A stretch of 64,000 nucleotides of DNA from VRUE01 sp040879985 (lineage in GTDB: Bacteria > Actinomycetota > Thermoleophilia > Solirubrobacterales > 70-9): contig JBBDJH010000021.1 of assembly GCA_040879985.1 (NCBI GenBank), positions 1 through 64,000 of the forward strand, given 5' to 3'. Shown here in pieces: positions 51,654 to 59,715 of the stretch. The notes below the pieces were generated by a model, which worked only from the letters and a program-made list of their open reading frames with translations, was not told where the DNA came from and did no database searches. A program made the translations under genes and the position numbers. Position 1 is the first letter of the stretch; every line of letters starts with the position of its first letter.

Positions 51654-51903
51654 GCCGAGTGGGCGACGGTCAGTGCTCCCCGGTACAGATCCCTTGCCCC
51701 TCAGGTCGGCAACATTACCAACGTGCTACTTCAGTCAGTGGGTAAAACGGCCCGCTATTACGTACATCAGGTTACGCGTGAAGACTGACACCGTACCGGA
51801 GTCTCACTGTGTGTAGAACGGAATCAGAACTTACCCTTATCCGTACGGGAACGAACAGTAAGGGCGGGCCGACTCGCGGCATGGGCGAGGCACGCAGACG
51901 CAG

Positions 51904-51977
<74 letters not shown>

Positions 51978-52023
51978 GAGCCGAGCCGATGATAGCGACC
52001 CGCGGCCGGCCTCCGCGGGCGTG

Positions 52024-52920
52024 TCATCGCCGCCCGGGGCCCAGCCGGCGGGCCAGGGCGAGGGCCTCGTCGAGGTCGGCGAGGCGGATCTCGATCGCCA
52101 CCTCCCCCCCGCGCGGGCGCAGCTTGACCTCGTGGCCGAGCGCCGTCTCGAGCCGGTCGGCCGCCTCGCGCAGCGCCGCGGCCTGCTCGGCGTCGAGCGC
52201 CGGCTTGCGGCTCTCCCCCGCCTTTGGCTGGCCAGCCAGCTTGACCCGGTTCTCCGTTTCGCGCACCGACCAGCCGCCCCGGGCGGCGTCGCGGCCGAGG
52301 CGGCGGCGGACGTCGTTGCCCGGGGCGCCAAGCAGGGCGCGGCCGTGGCCCTCGCTGAGATCGCCGGACTCGAGCAGCTCCAGCGTCTCGTCGGGGAGGT
52401 CGAGCAGGCGGATCAGGTTCGACACGGCGGGGCGGCTGCGGCCGATCCGGCGGGCGAGGTCCTCTTTGGAGAGGCCGAGGTCCTCGACCAGGGCGGCGCA
52501 GGCGCGCGCCTCCTCGACCGGGTTGAGGTCCTCGCGAACCATGTTCTCGATCAGCGCGACCTGCAGCCGCTCGGCATGCTCGGAATCGCGGACAACCGCC
52601 GGCACCTTCTCCAGCCCCGCCTGCTGGGCGGCGCGCCAGCGCCGCTCGCCGGCGATCAGCTCGTAGCTGCCGTCGGGCAGAGGGCGGACGAGCAGCGGCT
52701 GCACGACGCCGCTGGTCTCGATCGAGGCGGCGAGGCCGGCGAGCGCCTCGGGGTCGAAGTTGGTCCGCGGCTGTTTCGGGTTCGGCTTGATCAACCCGAC
52801 CGGCAGCTCGCGCAGGTCGCCGACGGCCTCGGCGGGGGCGCTCTCGGGCAGGATCGCGGCGAGGCCGCGGCCCATGCCGCGCTTCGCCTTGCCGCCGCCC
52901 TTCTTGGCGGTGCTAGCCAC
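52024..52920 (-). CDS. parB: Chromosome-partitioning protein ParB
   Basis: A 298-residue product. KRGMGRGLAAIL at the N-terminus is the ParA-interacting motif; PNPKQPR and LIAGERRWRAA are the CTPase/ParB boxes; KEDLARRIGRSRPAVSNLIRLL is the helix-turn-helix that reads parS; the acidic-basic C-terminus is the dimer domain. It loads at parS (one candidate at 56465-56480) and slides as a CTP clamp to organise the origin region. Start GTG 52920 overlaps the parA stop by 8 nt. Confidence 0.95.
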   Translation of the reverse strand: MASTAKKGGGKAKRGMGRGLAAILPESAPAEAVGDLRELPVGLIKPNPKQPRTNFDPEALAGLAASIETSGVVQPLLVRPLPDGSYELIAGERRWRAAQQAGLEKVPAVVRDSEHAERLQVALIENMVREDLNPVEEARACAALVEDLGLSKEDLARRIGRSRPAVSNLIRLLDLPDETLELLESGDLSEGHGRALLGAPGNDVRRRLGRDAARGGWSVRETENRVKLAGQPKAGESRKPALDAEQAAALREAADRLETALGHEVKLRPRGGEVAIEIRLADLDEALALARRLGPGRR

Positions 52921-53671
52921 GGCCGGCGAGCTCCTCGGCCAGCGCCTGGTAGGCGGTGGCGCCGCGCGAGGCGGGGGCGTGCTCGGTCACCGGCAGGCCG
53001 TAGCTGGGCGCCTCGGCGACCCTGACGCTGCGCGGTATGACCGTCTCGAAGACCATCTCGGGGAAATGCTCGCGCAGCTCCCGCTCCACGTCCTGGGCGA
53101 GTCGCGTGCGCTCGTCATGCATAGTGATCAGCAGGCCCGACACGTTCAGCGCCGGGTTGAGCTCACGGCGGATCATCGCAAGCGTGTCGAGGAACTGGAC
53201 CAGGCCCTCCAGCGCCAGGTACTCGGCCTGGACCGGCACGATCACGCGGTCGGCGGCGACCAGGGCGTTGACGCTGACCGGGCCCAGCGAGGGCGGGCAG
53301 TCGAGGACCGTGCAGGCGAAGCGCTCGCGCAACGGCCCGAGCCGTTCGCGCAGCCGCGTCTCCGAGCCCTCGAGGCGGGGAAGCTCGACCGCGGCGCCGG
53401 CGAGGTCGCGGTTGGCGGGGACGAGCCAGAGGTTGTCGGGCCCGGCCGGCCGGGCCGCCTCGGCCACGGATACGTCGCCGATCAGGCAGTCGTAGGAGGA
53501 GGGATGGGCGTCGCGGTCGCCTCCCAGGGCGACCGTCGCGTTGCACTGCGGGTCGAGGTCGACCAGCAGGGTCTGCGCCCCGGCGGCGGCCATGCAGGCG
53601 GTCAGGTTCACCGCGGTGGTCGTCTTGCCGACGCCGCCCTTCTGGTTGGAGATTGCGTAGACGAGGCCCAT
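52913..53671 (-). CDS. parA: Chromosome-partitioning ATPase ParA
   Basis: A 252-residue deviant Walker ATPase: KGGVGKTT at 11-18 with both lysines, LLVDLDPQCN (switch I) and VLDCPPSLGP (Walker B). It binds DNA non-specifically as an ATP dimer and moves ParB-parS complexes. ATG 53671 is 7 nt after a TAACCT box, a leaderless pattern, and there is no Shine-Dalgarno. parA and parB overlap and are cotranscribed; a family A palindrome lies just upstream of the promoter. Confidence 0.95.
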   Translation of the reverse strand: MGLVYAISNQKGGVGKTTTAVNLTACMAAAGAQTLLVDLDPQCNATVALGGDRDAHPSSYDCLIGDVSVAEAARPAGPDNLWLVPANRDLAGAAVELPRLEGSETRLRERLGPLRERFACTVLDCPPSLGPVSVNALVAADRVIVPVQAEYLALEGLVQFLDTLAMIRRELNPALNVSGLLITMHDERTRLAQDVERELREHFPEMVFETVIPRSVRVAEAPSYGLPVTEHAPASRGATAYQALAEELAGRG

Positions 53672-53678
53672 TGGGGGC

Positions 53679-53684
53679 AGGTTA
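53679..53684 (-). promoter_or_regulatory. Putative -10 box of parA-parB, leaderless
   Basis: TAACCT on the minus strand ends 7 nt before the parA ATG. No -35 hexamer is convincing. It separates parAB from the upstream rsmG unit together with the family A element. Confidence 0.5.
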
Positions 53685-53702
53685 TTCGGGTTTGGTTCGG
53701 GC

Positions 53703-53838
53703 GGGGTCGGGGGTCATTCCAGGAGGTGCCTATGTTCGCTGCGCTTCGCTTCGCTCACGAATTTGGTGCGGCTTCGCCGCTGGAATCACTCGCCGGTGCG
53801 CCGCTTCGCGAGGCACTCCTGGAATGACCCCCGACCCC
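53703..53838 (+). repeat. Palindromic element family A, copy 3
   Basis: Arms 53703-53731 and 53811-53838 are inverted repeats, identical except for one inserted G (GGGGTCGGGGGTCATTCC, AGGAG, TGCCT). The core GCTTCGCTTCGCTCAC and CCGCTTCGCGAGGC matches copies 1 and 2. It lies between rsmG (104 nt past its stop) and the parA promoter, in opposite orientation to both genes. A short open frame through it is not a gene. Confidence 0.8.
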
Positions 53839-53942
53839 TAACCACGCGCAGGCCTGCGGGGGGGAGCTGGCGAACCTTCGACGTCTATCCCGGTTGGGGG
53901 CGTGCCGCTGGACGGTTCGGGGCCGAGCGGCGCGGTCGGCTA

Positions 53943-54653
53943 TTAGCCTCGCGGGCGCTTCTTGGCCATTCCCGCGCGGCGCGGGAGGTCCGGGGGGGTT
54001 GGACCGGTCTTACGAAGGACGTGGAGGTGGCGGTGCTTGCTGCCGGCGCGGTCGCCTACGTCGAGGATCCGTTCGGGGGCCATCGCCAGCTGGGCGGCTG
54101 CGCGGTCCAGCTGCTGCTCCTCGTCCTCGTCGCGTTTGCCCTTCCAGGCTACGAGTATCCCGCCTTCTTTGAGTAGGGGCGAGGCAAGCTCGGCGAGGGT
54201 CGAGAGTCGGCCGACGGCGCGGGCGGTTACGGCTTCGTAGGAGTCGCGGCGATCGCCGGCGGCGAGATCCTCGGAGCGGGCGTTGCGGACGGTCGCGTTG
54301 GCGATCCCGGCGCTCTCGATCGCCCGCTGGATGAACTCGCACTTGCGACCGACCGACTCGATCAGGTCGACCCTGGCAGCGGGCAGCGCCACGGCCAGCA
54401 CCAGGCCGGGAAACCCAGCCCCAGAGCCAAGATCGGCAATCCGCCGAGCTTTTGCCAGCTTTCCCACCTCGAGCCCGGTGAGGCTGTCGGCCACATGCAC
54501 CCGCCAGGCGTCGGGCGGCGCGGTCACAGAGCTGACCGACGCCCGCTCTTCCCCCAAAAGCTCAAGGACCCGCGTGATCGCCGCCCTTTGCTGCGCATCG
54601 AGAGGGTCCCCGGGTAGGGCCGGAACGTCTTGTACTTTTTCGCCACCAGCCAT
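53943..54653 (-). CDS. rsmG: 16S rRNA (guanine-N7) methyltransferase RsmG
   Basis: A 236-residue SAM methyltransferase. ADLGSGAGFPGLVLAV is the cofactor loop, DSLTG the preceding family motif, and LIESVGRKCEFIQ the following strand; VTARAVGRL is also typical. It methylates a guanine near position 527 of 16S rRNA. The open frame's first residues (MAGGEKVQDVPALPGDP) are encoded by a family B element, so either the element supplied a new start codon or the true start lies further in. It ends with a basic tail. Placed between jag and parA as in many bacteria. Confidence 0.92.
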   Translation of the reverse strand: MAGGEKVQDVPALPGDPLDAQQRAAITRVLELLGEERASVSSVTAPPDAWRVHVADSLTGLEVGKLAKARRIADLGSGAGFPGLVLAVALPAARVDLIESVGRKCEFIQRAIESAGIANATVRNARSEDLAAGDRRDSYEAVTARAVGRLSTLAELASPLLKEGGILVAWKGKRDEDEEQQLDRAAAQLAMAPERILDVGDRAGSKHRHLHVLRKTGPTPPDLPRRAGMAKKRPRG

Positions 54654-54712
54654 CGTCTACAACGCAAACCCAGTTTCGAAAAAGTTAAGTGAAGGCCCTA
54701 CCCGGGGACCCT
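54603..54712 (-). repeat. Palindromic element family B, copy 3
   Basis: Outer arms 54603-54621 and 54694-54712 are a 19-bp perfect inverted repeat (AGGGTCCCCGGGTAGGGCC). On the minus strand the core starts TTCACTTAACTTTTTCG and ends CGAAAAAGTACAAGACGTTCC as in copies 1 and 2, while its centre differs. It begins 2 nt after the jag stop and contains the rsmG start codon. Confidence 0.8.
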
Positions 54713-54714
54713 TC

Positions 54715-55197
54715 CTACTCCGAGACCAAAGGAGCGACGACCACGCACCGCCGCGGCTCGTCGCCTTCGCTGTAGGTCTCGACCCCGGAGCGCTCTTTGA
54801 GGTGTTCGTGGACGACACGGCGTTCCTGGGCGCTCATCGGGTCCATCTCGACCGTGACGTTGCTGTCCAGCGCCTGCTCCGCGGCGCGGTCGGCGCGCGA
54901 GGTCAACACCTCACGGCGTCGCTCACGGTAGCCGGAGGCGTCGAGCACGACCCGCTTGCGGTCGCGCAGCCCGCGGAAGGCGGCCTGGAAGCAGAGCAGC
55001 TGCAGCGCATCGATCGTCTGGCCGCGTTTGCCGATCAGCAGCCCGTAGTCGTCCTCGCCGCTGACCACAGCCTCGATCCGGTCGTCGTCCTCGCGAATCT
55101 CGACCTCACCGTCAAGGTCAAGCTCATCGAGAACCCCCTCGACAAGCTCCCGAACCCGCTCAGCAGGCTCCTCAGGCCATTTGGTCGCATCGCTCAC
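54715..55197 (-). CDS. jag: Jag/KhpB-like RNA-binding protein (KH and R3H domains)
   Basis: A 160-residue product. A KH domain with YGLLIGKRGQTIDALQ (GxxG loop) is followed by an R3H domain with SAQERRVVHEHLK (R and H separated by three residues). No Jag-N domain is present, as usual in actinobacteria. It binds RNA and is almost always linked to yidC. I place the start at GTG 55197 because TAGGGT (55205-55210) lies 7 nt upstream and overlaps the alternative GTG at 55206. Confidence 0.9.
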   Translation of the reverse strand: MSDATKWPEEPAERVRELVEGVLDELDLDGEVEIREDDDRIEAVVSGEDDYGLLIGKRGQTIDALQLLCFQAAFRGLRDRKRVVLDASGYRERRREVLTSRADRAAEQALDSNVTVEMDPMSAQERRVVHEHLKERSGVETYSEGDEPRRCVVVAPLVSE

Positions 55198-55204
55198 AGC
55201 CCGC

Positions 55205-55210
55205 ACCCTA
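55205..55210 (-). promoter_or_regulatory. Putative -10 box of jag-rsmG, leaderless
   Basis: TAGGGT on the minus strand, 7 nt before the GTG at 55197. Because a family A palindrome follows yidC, jag and rsmG probably have their own transcript starting here. Confidence 0.45.
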
Positions 55211-55276
55211 TCCCCTCAGCTCAGCGAGAGATCTCGAGCTTCGTCCCTTTTCAGCTCAGCAAGCGACGGCAGGGCT

Positions 55277-55434
55277 CCCAAGTGGGGGAGGGCTCCTGCG
55301 GAAGTGCCTTGCGAAGCGGCTCCTGGCGGGTGATCCCGGGCGGCGAAGCCGCTCTCACATAGTGAGCGGAGCGTCAGCGGAGCGTCAGCGGAGCGAACCT
55401 AGGCAGCTTCCGCAGGAACCCTCCCCCACTTGGG
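55277..55434 (-). repeat. Palindromic element family A, copy 4
   Basis: Arms 55277-55309 and 55401-55434 are inverted repeats with one substitution and one indel (CCCAAGTGGGGGAGGG, TCCTGCGGAAG). Minus orientation, beginning 10 nt after the yidC stop. The core is longer than in the other copies because it contains an 11-bp unit AGCGGAGCGTC repeated (55365-55375, 55376-55386, partial 55387-55395). Confidence 0.75.
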
Positions 55435-55444
55435 GTCGAGCTGC

Positions 55445-56197
55445 CTAGCGCCGCCGCTTCTTCTTTTTGGGTGGTTTAGGCGGAGGCTTAGCCGCCGCAA
55501 CCTGCTCGGGCGTAGCCACCTCAGGGGCCGGGATCAGCTTCTGGATCGTGTACTGCTGGCCGATCGTCCAGACGTTGGTCGTTATCCAGTAGAGCACCAG
55601 GCCCGCCGGGAAGGTGATCACGAAGGGGACGAAGATGAAGGGCAGGACGAGCATCAGCATGCGTTGGTTTTTGTCGGCCGTCACCGCCATCACCAGGCCG
55701 GAGACGAGCTGCGTGCCGACGTAGAGGATCAGCAGGGCGATCAGTTCGCCGCCGGCCGCCTTCGCGGTCAGGTCGCTGATGAAGAGGAAGGACGCTTCGC
55801 TGCCGCACTGGCCCGCCTCGCAGCCGATGTCGTCGGGAAGCTCGTTTTTGAGCAGGTAGAAGAGGGTGATGAAGATCGGCAGCTGGGCGAGCAGCGGGAT
55901 GCAGGAGGCAAAGGGGTTGACTTTGTTCTCCTGGTAGAAGCGCATCATCTCCTGCTGCATGCGCTTCTGGTCGTTCTTGTACTTCTCTTTGAGTTCCTTG
56001 AGCTGCGGCTGCAGCGCCTGCAGCGCCCGCATCCCTTTCAGCGATTTGTAGGTCAGCGGGATCAGCAGCGCCCGGGTGACGACGGTGAGGGCGATGATCG
56101 ACATCCCCCAGCTGAGCCCGACATCGTCGTGGAAGAACTTGAGCACCGAGTTGGCGACGTCGATCAACGGCTGCAGGACGTTGGCGAGCGGGATCAT
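55445..56197 (-). CDS. yidC: Membrane protein insertase YidC
   Basis: A 250-residue member of the short (Gram-positive) Oxa1/YidC class. The first helix is not preceded by a lipobox. WGMSIIALTVVTRALLIPL contains the conserved Arg in the hydrophilic groove; QQEMMRFYQENKVNPFASCIP is the cytoplasmic coiled-coil loop; PIFITLFYLL and FPAGLVLYWITTN are the remaining hallmark helices. A basic tail (PKKKKRRR) follows. It inserts proteins into the membrane with or without SecYEG. Coupled to yidD (overlap at 56197). Confidence 0.95.
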   Translation of the reverse strand: MIPLANVLQPLIDVANSVLKFFHDDVGLSWGMSIIALTVVTRALLIPLTYKSLKGMRALQALQPQLKELKEKYKNDQKRMQQEMMRFYQENKVNPFASCIPLLAQLPIFITLFYLLKNELPDDIGCEAGQCGSEASFLFISDLTAKAAGGELIALLILYVGTQLVSGLVMAVTADKNQRMLMLVLPFIFVPFVITFPAGLVLYWITTNVWTIGQQYTIQKLIPAPEVATPEQVAAAKPPPKPPKKKKRRR

Positions 56198-56472
56198 CAG
56201 TGGGCTCCGTGGTGGCGGTGGTACTCGGCCGGGTCGACGGGGCCGACCCGCAGCGTGAAGCGGTCGGGAACCGGGTCGAAGCCCCCGTGGCTGAAGGGAT
56301 TGCAGCGCAGCAGGCGCCAGCAGGCGAGCAGGGAGCCGCGGATGAGGCCAAAGCGCCGTACCGAGTCCGCGGCATAGGCCGAGCAGGTCGGCTCATAGCG
56401 GCAGCGCCGCGGCATCGCGGGCGAAATCCAGCGCTGGTAGACGGCGATCGGCGCCAGTAGGAGGCGTTTCAC
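56197..56472 (-). CDS. yidD: Membrane protein insertion efficiency factor YidD
   Basis: A 91-residue protein: IAVYQRWISP, CRYEPTCSAYAADSVRRFG and RLLRCNPFSHGGFDPVP are the full signature of the family with its conserved cysteines. It is a small membrane-associated helper of YidC. It overlaps rnpA by 4 nt (start at 56472, rnpA stop at 56469), and the parS candidate covers this junction. Confidence 0.95.
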   Translation of the reverse strand: MKRLLLAPIAVYQRWISPAMPRRCRYEPTCSAYAADSVRRFGLIRGSLLACWRLLRCNPFSHGGFDPVPDRFTLRVGPVDPAEYHRHHGAH

Positions 56473-56480
56473 GTGGAACG
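56465..56480. promoter_or_regulatory. parS: parS centromere site (ParB binding)
   Basis: CGTTTCACGTGGAACG matches the near-universal bacterial parS palindrome (GTTTCACGTGAAAC) with one change in the right half. It spans the rnpA/yidD overlap, so it lies wholly in coding sequence, about 3.5 kb from parB and 0.65 kb from dnaA. ParB would nucleate here. I noticed no second site of this quality in the window, though scanning by eye may miss one. Confidence 0.8.
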
Positions 56481-56837
56481 CTCCCCGCCGCCGGCCTGCG
56501 CGAACGCCTCTTCGAGGCTCGCCCTGACCCCGTCGGTCCCTTCCCTCTCGATCAGGTCGCCGATCTCGGCCCTGGCGACGATCACGAAGTCGTGCCGCGC
56601 GGGGAGCCGGTCGGCGATGCTCCAGAAGGCCTCGCGCAGCGTTCGCTTGACCTTGTTGCGGTCGACGGCGCCGCCGACCTTGCGGCTCACCGAGACGCCG
56701 AGCCGGACGTCGCGGTCCTCCTCGTCCGTGCGGGGGAAGCGGTAGAGGACCAGGTAGCGCGTCGCGTGGGAGGAGCCGTCGCGGTAGACCCGGTCGAACT
56801 CGCGGCTCCGCGAGAGCCGGCGCCGCTTCGCCGCCAT
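56469..56837 (-). CDS. rnpA: Ribonuclease P protein component
   Basis: A 122-residue basic protein. RLSRSREFDRVYRDG opens the family; LGVSVSRKVGGAVDRNKVKRTLREAF is the RNR motif that contacts the RNase P RNA. It assists in removing tRNA 5' leaders. Start ATG 56837 or the GTG immediately before it. It lies 22 nt downstream of rpmH; the acidic C-terminal end is encoded across the parS site. Confidence 0.95.
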   Translation of the reverse strand: MAAKRRRLSRSREFDRVYRDGSSHATRYLVLYRFPRTDEEDRDVRLGVSVSRKVGGAVDRNKVKRTLREAFWSIADRLPARHDFVIVARAEIGDLIEREGTDGVRASLEEAFAQAGGGERST

Positions 56838-56862
56838 CACTCGAACCCCACTACGGCCAGGG

Positions 56863-57000
56863 TCATCCCGGCGTGAGGCGTTTGCGGCCTTTGGCGCGTC
56901 GCCGCTTCAGGATCGCGCGCCCGCCGCGCGTGCTCATCCTTGCCCGGAACCCGTGGGTCTTGGCGCGCTTGCGCTTCTTCGGCTGGTAGGTGCGCTTCAT
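56863..57000 (-). CDS. rpmH: 50S ribosomal protein L34
   Basis: A 45-residue, extremely basic protein (MKRTYQPKKRKRAKTHGFR then MSTRGGRAILKRRRAKGRKR). A longer upstream reading frame is not real, since the L34 N-terminus always begins at MKRT. TATACT lies 10 nt before the ATG and there is no Shine-Dalgarno, so a leader of only a few nucleotides is expected. Divergent from dnaA, the classic arrangement. Confidence 0.97.
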   Translation of the reverse strand: MKRTYQPKKRKRAKTHGFRARMSTRGGRAILKRRRAKGRKRLTPG

Positions 57001-57010
57001 TGGCCGTCGC

Positions 57011-57016
57011 AGTATA
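57011..57016 (-). promoter_or_regulatory. -10 box of rpmH
   Basis: TATACT on the minus strand, 10 nt before the rpmH ATG. It matches the consensus well except for one base; no -35 box at the expected distance. Confidence 0.5.
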
Positions 57017-57115
57017 CGGACGCGTCCGCGTCGCGGGAGGAAGAGGCCGCGCGGCGGCCAGGAATCTTTCCTCGGCATTTGCGGGCCGCCGCGGGTCGGT
57101 CCCGGCGGGCGCCGC

Positions 57116-57121
57116 TATGGT
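57116..57121 (+). promoter_or_regulatory. Putative -10 box of dnaA
   Basis: TATGGT, then 9 nt, then the dnaA GTG at 57131. With rpmH it makes a divergent promoter pair in a 130-bp gap. Predicted leader is only 2-3 nt. Confidence 0.4.
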
Positions 57122-57130
57122 CGCTCGTTC

Positions 57131-58462
57131 GTGCCTGACGACCCGGCTGGACAGAACCTCGACGCCCTCTGGGGCGAGATCCGGCAACGCCTGCGGGCCG
57201 CCGTCCCGGACTCGACCTTCAAGATCTGGCTGGAGCCGCTGCGCGCCGTCGGCGGCCAGGGCGCCACCCTCTACCTGGCGGCGCCCGAGGGAATCCAGAC
57301 CTGGGTCGAGCGGCGCTACTCCTCGCTGCTGCGCGAAGCGCTCGAGGGTGCCGGCTCCCCCTTCACCGAGATCGCCTTCTCCGCCCCCGGCGAGCAGGCG
57401 GCGCGCGCGGCCGTCGGCGCTCCCGCGGTCGAGCTCAACCCCAACTACAGCTTCGACCGCTTCGTGATCGGCGCGGGCAACCGGGTCGCCCATGCCGCCG
57501 CCCTGGCCGTCGCCGAGACGCCCTCGGAGGCCTACAACCCGCTCTTCCTCCACGGTCCGCCCGGCCTCGGCAAGACGCACCTGCTCGGCGCGATCGCCAA
57601 CTACCTGCGCAGCAACGCGCCCGGCCTCAGCGTCCGCTACACGACCGCCGAGGGCTTCACCAACGAGTTCGTCGGCGCCCTGCGCTCCAGTGGGGCGGAG
57701 CAGTTCAAGCGCCGCTACCGCGACCTCGACGTGCTGCTCGTCGACGACATCCAGTTTTTGCAGGGCAAGCAGCACACCGAAGAGGAGTTCTTCCACACCT
57801 TCAACGCGCTCTACGAGGGCGGCAGCCAGCTGGTCCTCTCCGCCGACCGGCTGCCGAGCGAGCTCTCGACCCTCGAGGCGCGGCTGCGCGACCGCTTCGA
57901 GTGGGGGCTGACGATCCCGGTCGAGCCCCCCGATCTCGCCACCCGCCTCACCGTCGTCCAAAGGCTCGCCCGCGAGGCCGGCCTCGGCGAGGGCCATCGC
58001 GATGCGCTCGCCGAGCTCGCCGAGCGCATCGACGCCAACATCCGCCGCCTCCACGGCGCCCTGACGAAGGTGATCGCCCACGCCTCGCTGACCGCCAAGC
58101 CGCTCAGCCCCGAGTTGATCGCCGAGCTGATCCCCAACCGAACCGCGCCGGACGGGCCGACCACGATCGAGGCGATCCAGCAGAGCGTCGCCGCGGCCTT
58201 CGGCATCTCCCGCGCCGAGCTGGTCGGCAGCAGCCGCGCCGCGACCCCGCTCCGTGCCCGCCAGGTGGCGATCCTGCTCACCCGCGAGGCGACCGACCTC
58301 TCGCTCCCCCAGATCGGCCGCCTCTACGGCGGCCGCGATCATTCGACCATCCTCAACGCCCTGCGCCGGGTCGAGGCGACGCTGGGCGCCGACGCCGACC
58401 TCGCCCGCCAGGTCGGCGAGCTGCGCTCCGCTATCCACAGCCCCCGGCCCGGCTCCGCCTGA
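57131..58462 (+). CDS. dnaA: Chromosomal replication initiator DnaA
   Basis: A 443-residue AAA+ protein. Domain I (1 to about 80) has FKIWLEPL; domain II is almost absent; domain III begins NPNYSFDRFVIGAGNR with Walker A HGPPGLGKTHLL and Walker B VLLVDDIQFL; domain IV ends with LPQIGRLYGGRDHSTI, the DNA-binding signature. The linker is unusually short for actinobacteria, which often have a long domain II. Start GTG 57131; the longer open frame upstream overlaps rpmH antisense. It melts the origin and loads helicase. Confidence 0.97.
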   Translation: MPDDPAGQNLDALWGEIRQRLRAAVPDSTFKIWLEPLRAVGGQGATLYLAAPEGIQTWVERRYSSLLREALEGAGSPFTEIAFSAPGEQAARAAVGAPAVELNPNYSFDRFVIGAGNRVAHAAALAVAETPSEAYNPLFLHGPPGLGKTHLLGAIANYLRSNAPGLSVRYTTAEGFTNEFVGALRSSGAEQFKRRYRDLDVLLVDDIQFLQGKQHTEEEFFHTFNALYEGGSQLVLSADRLPSELSTLEARLRDRFEWGLTIPVEPPDLATRLTVVQRLAREAGLGEGHRDALAELAERIDANIRRLHGALTKVIAHASLTAKPLSPELIAELIPNRTAPDGPTTIEAIQQSVAAAFGISRAELVGSSRAATPLRARQVAILLTREATDLSLPQIGRLYGGRDHSTILNALRRVEATLGADADLARQVGELRSAIHSPRPGSA

Positions 58463-58596
58463 CCGCCGATGGCGCTGCAAGAATCGGGCCTTTCCCCAGC
58501 CGCCTCCACAGCCTGAAAATCCCATGACCATGCCGATTTCCTATCGTCCTGGCTGTTTCCACAAGCACTAACCCAACTCAAGAGGACATCAGTCAT
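58431..58596. other. oriC: Candidate oriC region (dnaA-dnaN interval)
   Basis: Three sequences containing TCCACA in the same orientation are seen: CTATCCACA (58431-58439, one change from TTATCCACA, inside the dnaA end), a weak CCTCCACA near 58503 and GTTTCCACA (58555-58563). There is no dense box cluster as in Streptomyces. Between 58515 and 58575 the sequence is less GC-rich. By gene order the origin is expected in this interval, but the box evidence is modest. Confidence 0.4.
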
Positions 58597-59703
58597 TTGA
58601 AGCTGACCACCAAACGCGACGAGCTTGTCTCACAGCTTTCGATCGTTTCGCGCGCCGTTTCGACCCGCGCCGCGACGCAGGCTCTATCCGGAATCATGCT
58701 CAACGCCGGCACCGACGGCGTGACGCTCGCCGCGACCGACGGCGAGATGGGGCTGCGCACGGCGCTCGCCGCCGACGTGGCCGCTCCCGGCACGGCGCTG
58801 CTGCCCGGTCGCCTGCTCGCCGAGCTCGCCCGCTCGCTCGGCGATGCCGACGTCGAGATCGAGCTGCGCGAGGCCGAGCGCGACGTCGAGATCCGCAGCG
58901 GCGGCTCCAGCTTCCACCTCCGTGTTCTCCCCGCCGAGGATTTCCCGAACCTGCCCGAGCAGGGAGCGGAGCCGCTGAAGATCCCCGCGCCGGCGCTCGC
59001 CGCGACGGTCGACCTGGTCGCCCCGGCCGCCTCGCGCGACGACATGCGCCCGGTCTTGACCGGGGTCCTGGTCAGCGCCTCGGGCGAGGAGATGACGATG
59101 GTCGCCACCGACTCCTACCGGCTCGCGGTCAAGCGCACCGAGTTGGAGGGCGCGATCGGCGGCGAGCTCGAGGCCAACATCCCGGCCAAGGCGCTGCGCG
59201 AGCTGGGACGACTGGTCGGCGGCGGCGAGGTCGAGGAGGTCACGGTCAGCCTGCTGCCCAACCAGGCGGTTTTCCAGGCAGGGGGGATCCTCCTCAACAC
59301 GAGGCTGATCGACGGCCAGTTCCCCAACTTTCGACAGCTCCTGCCGGAGTCCTACGAGCACGACGTGCGGATGCCGCGGCCGGAATTCCTCGAGGTCGTG
59401 CGGCGGGTCAGCCAGCTGGCGCAGCGCAACGCGCCGCTGCGGCTCTCCTTTTCGCCGGGCGAGCTCAAGGTCTCGGCCTCGACCCCCGATGTCGGCGACG
59501 CCGAAGAGACGATGCCGGCGGCATTCGAGGGCGAGCCGCTGGAGATCGGCTTCAACCCGGAGTTCCTCCGCGACGGCATCGACAGCGTTGGTGGCGACGA
59601 GATCGTGCTGCGGCTGATCTCGCCGCTGCGCCCCGGGCTCCTGCAGCCGGTCGACAACGAAGACTTCCGCTACCTGGTGATGCCGATCCGCCTCAACGTC
59701 TGA
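58597..59703 (+). CDS. dnaN: DNA polymerase III beta sliding clamp
   Basis: A 368-residue product with three repeats of the clamp fold. MKLTTKRDELVSQLSIVSRAVSTR opens domain 1, VLTGVLVSASGEEMTMVATDSYRLAV is the domain 2 signature, and the C-terminal YLVMPIRL forms part of the partner-binding pocket. It rings DNA and tethers polymerases. Start TTG 58597 with AGAGGA 11 nt upstream; no ATG or GTG fits the family N-terminus. Confidence 0.96.
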   Translation: MKLTTKRDELVSQLSIVSRAVSTRAATQALSGIMLNAGTDGVTLAATDGEMGLRTALAADVAAPGTALLPGRLLAELARSLGDADVEIELREAERDVEIRSGGSSFHLRVLPAEDFPNLPEQGAEPLKIPAPALAATVDLVAPAASRDDMRPVLTGVLVSASGEEMTMVATDSYRLAVKRTELEGAIGGELEANIPAKALRELGRLVGGGEVEEVTVSLLPNQAVFQAGGILLNTRLIDGQFPNFRQLLPESYEHDVRMPRPEFLEVVRRVSQLAQRNAPLRLSFSPGELKVSASTPDVGDAEETMPAAFEGEPLEIGFNPEFLRDGIDSVGGDEIVLRLISPLRPGLLQPVDNEDFRYLVMPIRLNV

Positions 59704-59715
59704 GCGGGCGAGCGG

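Noticed and set aside
51654..51903. Possible small gene upstream of MMPL-3
   Set aside because: Short frames exist on both strands but none has a ribosome binding site, leaderless box or coding-like composition.
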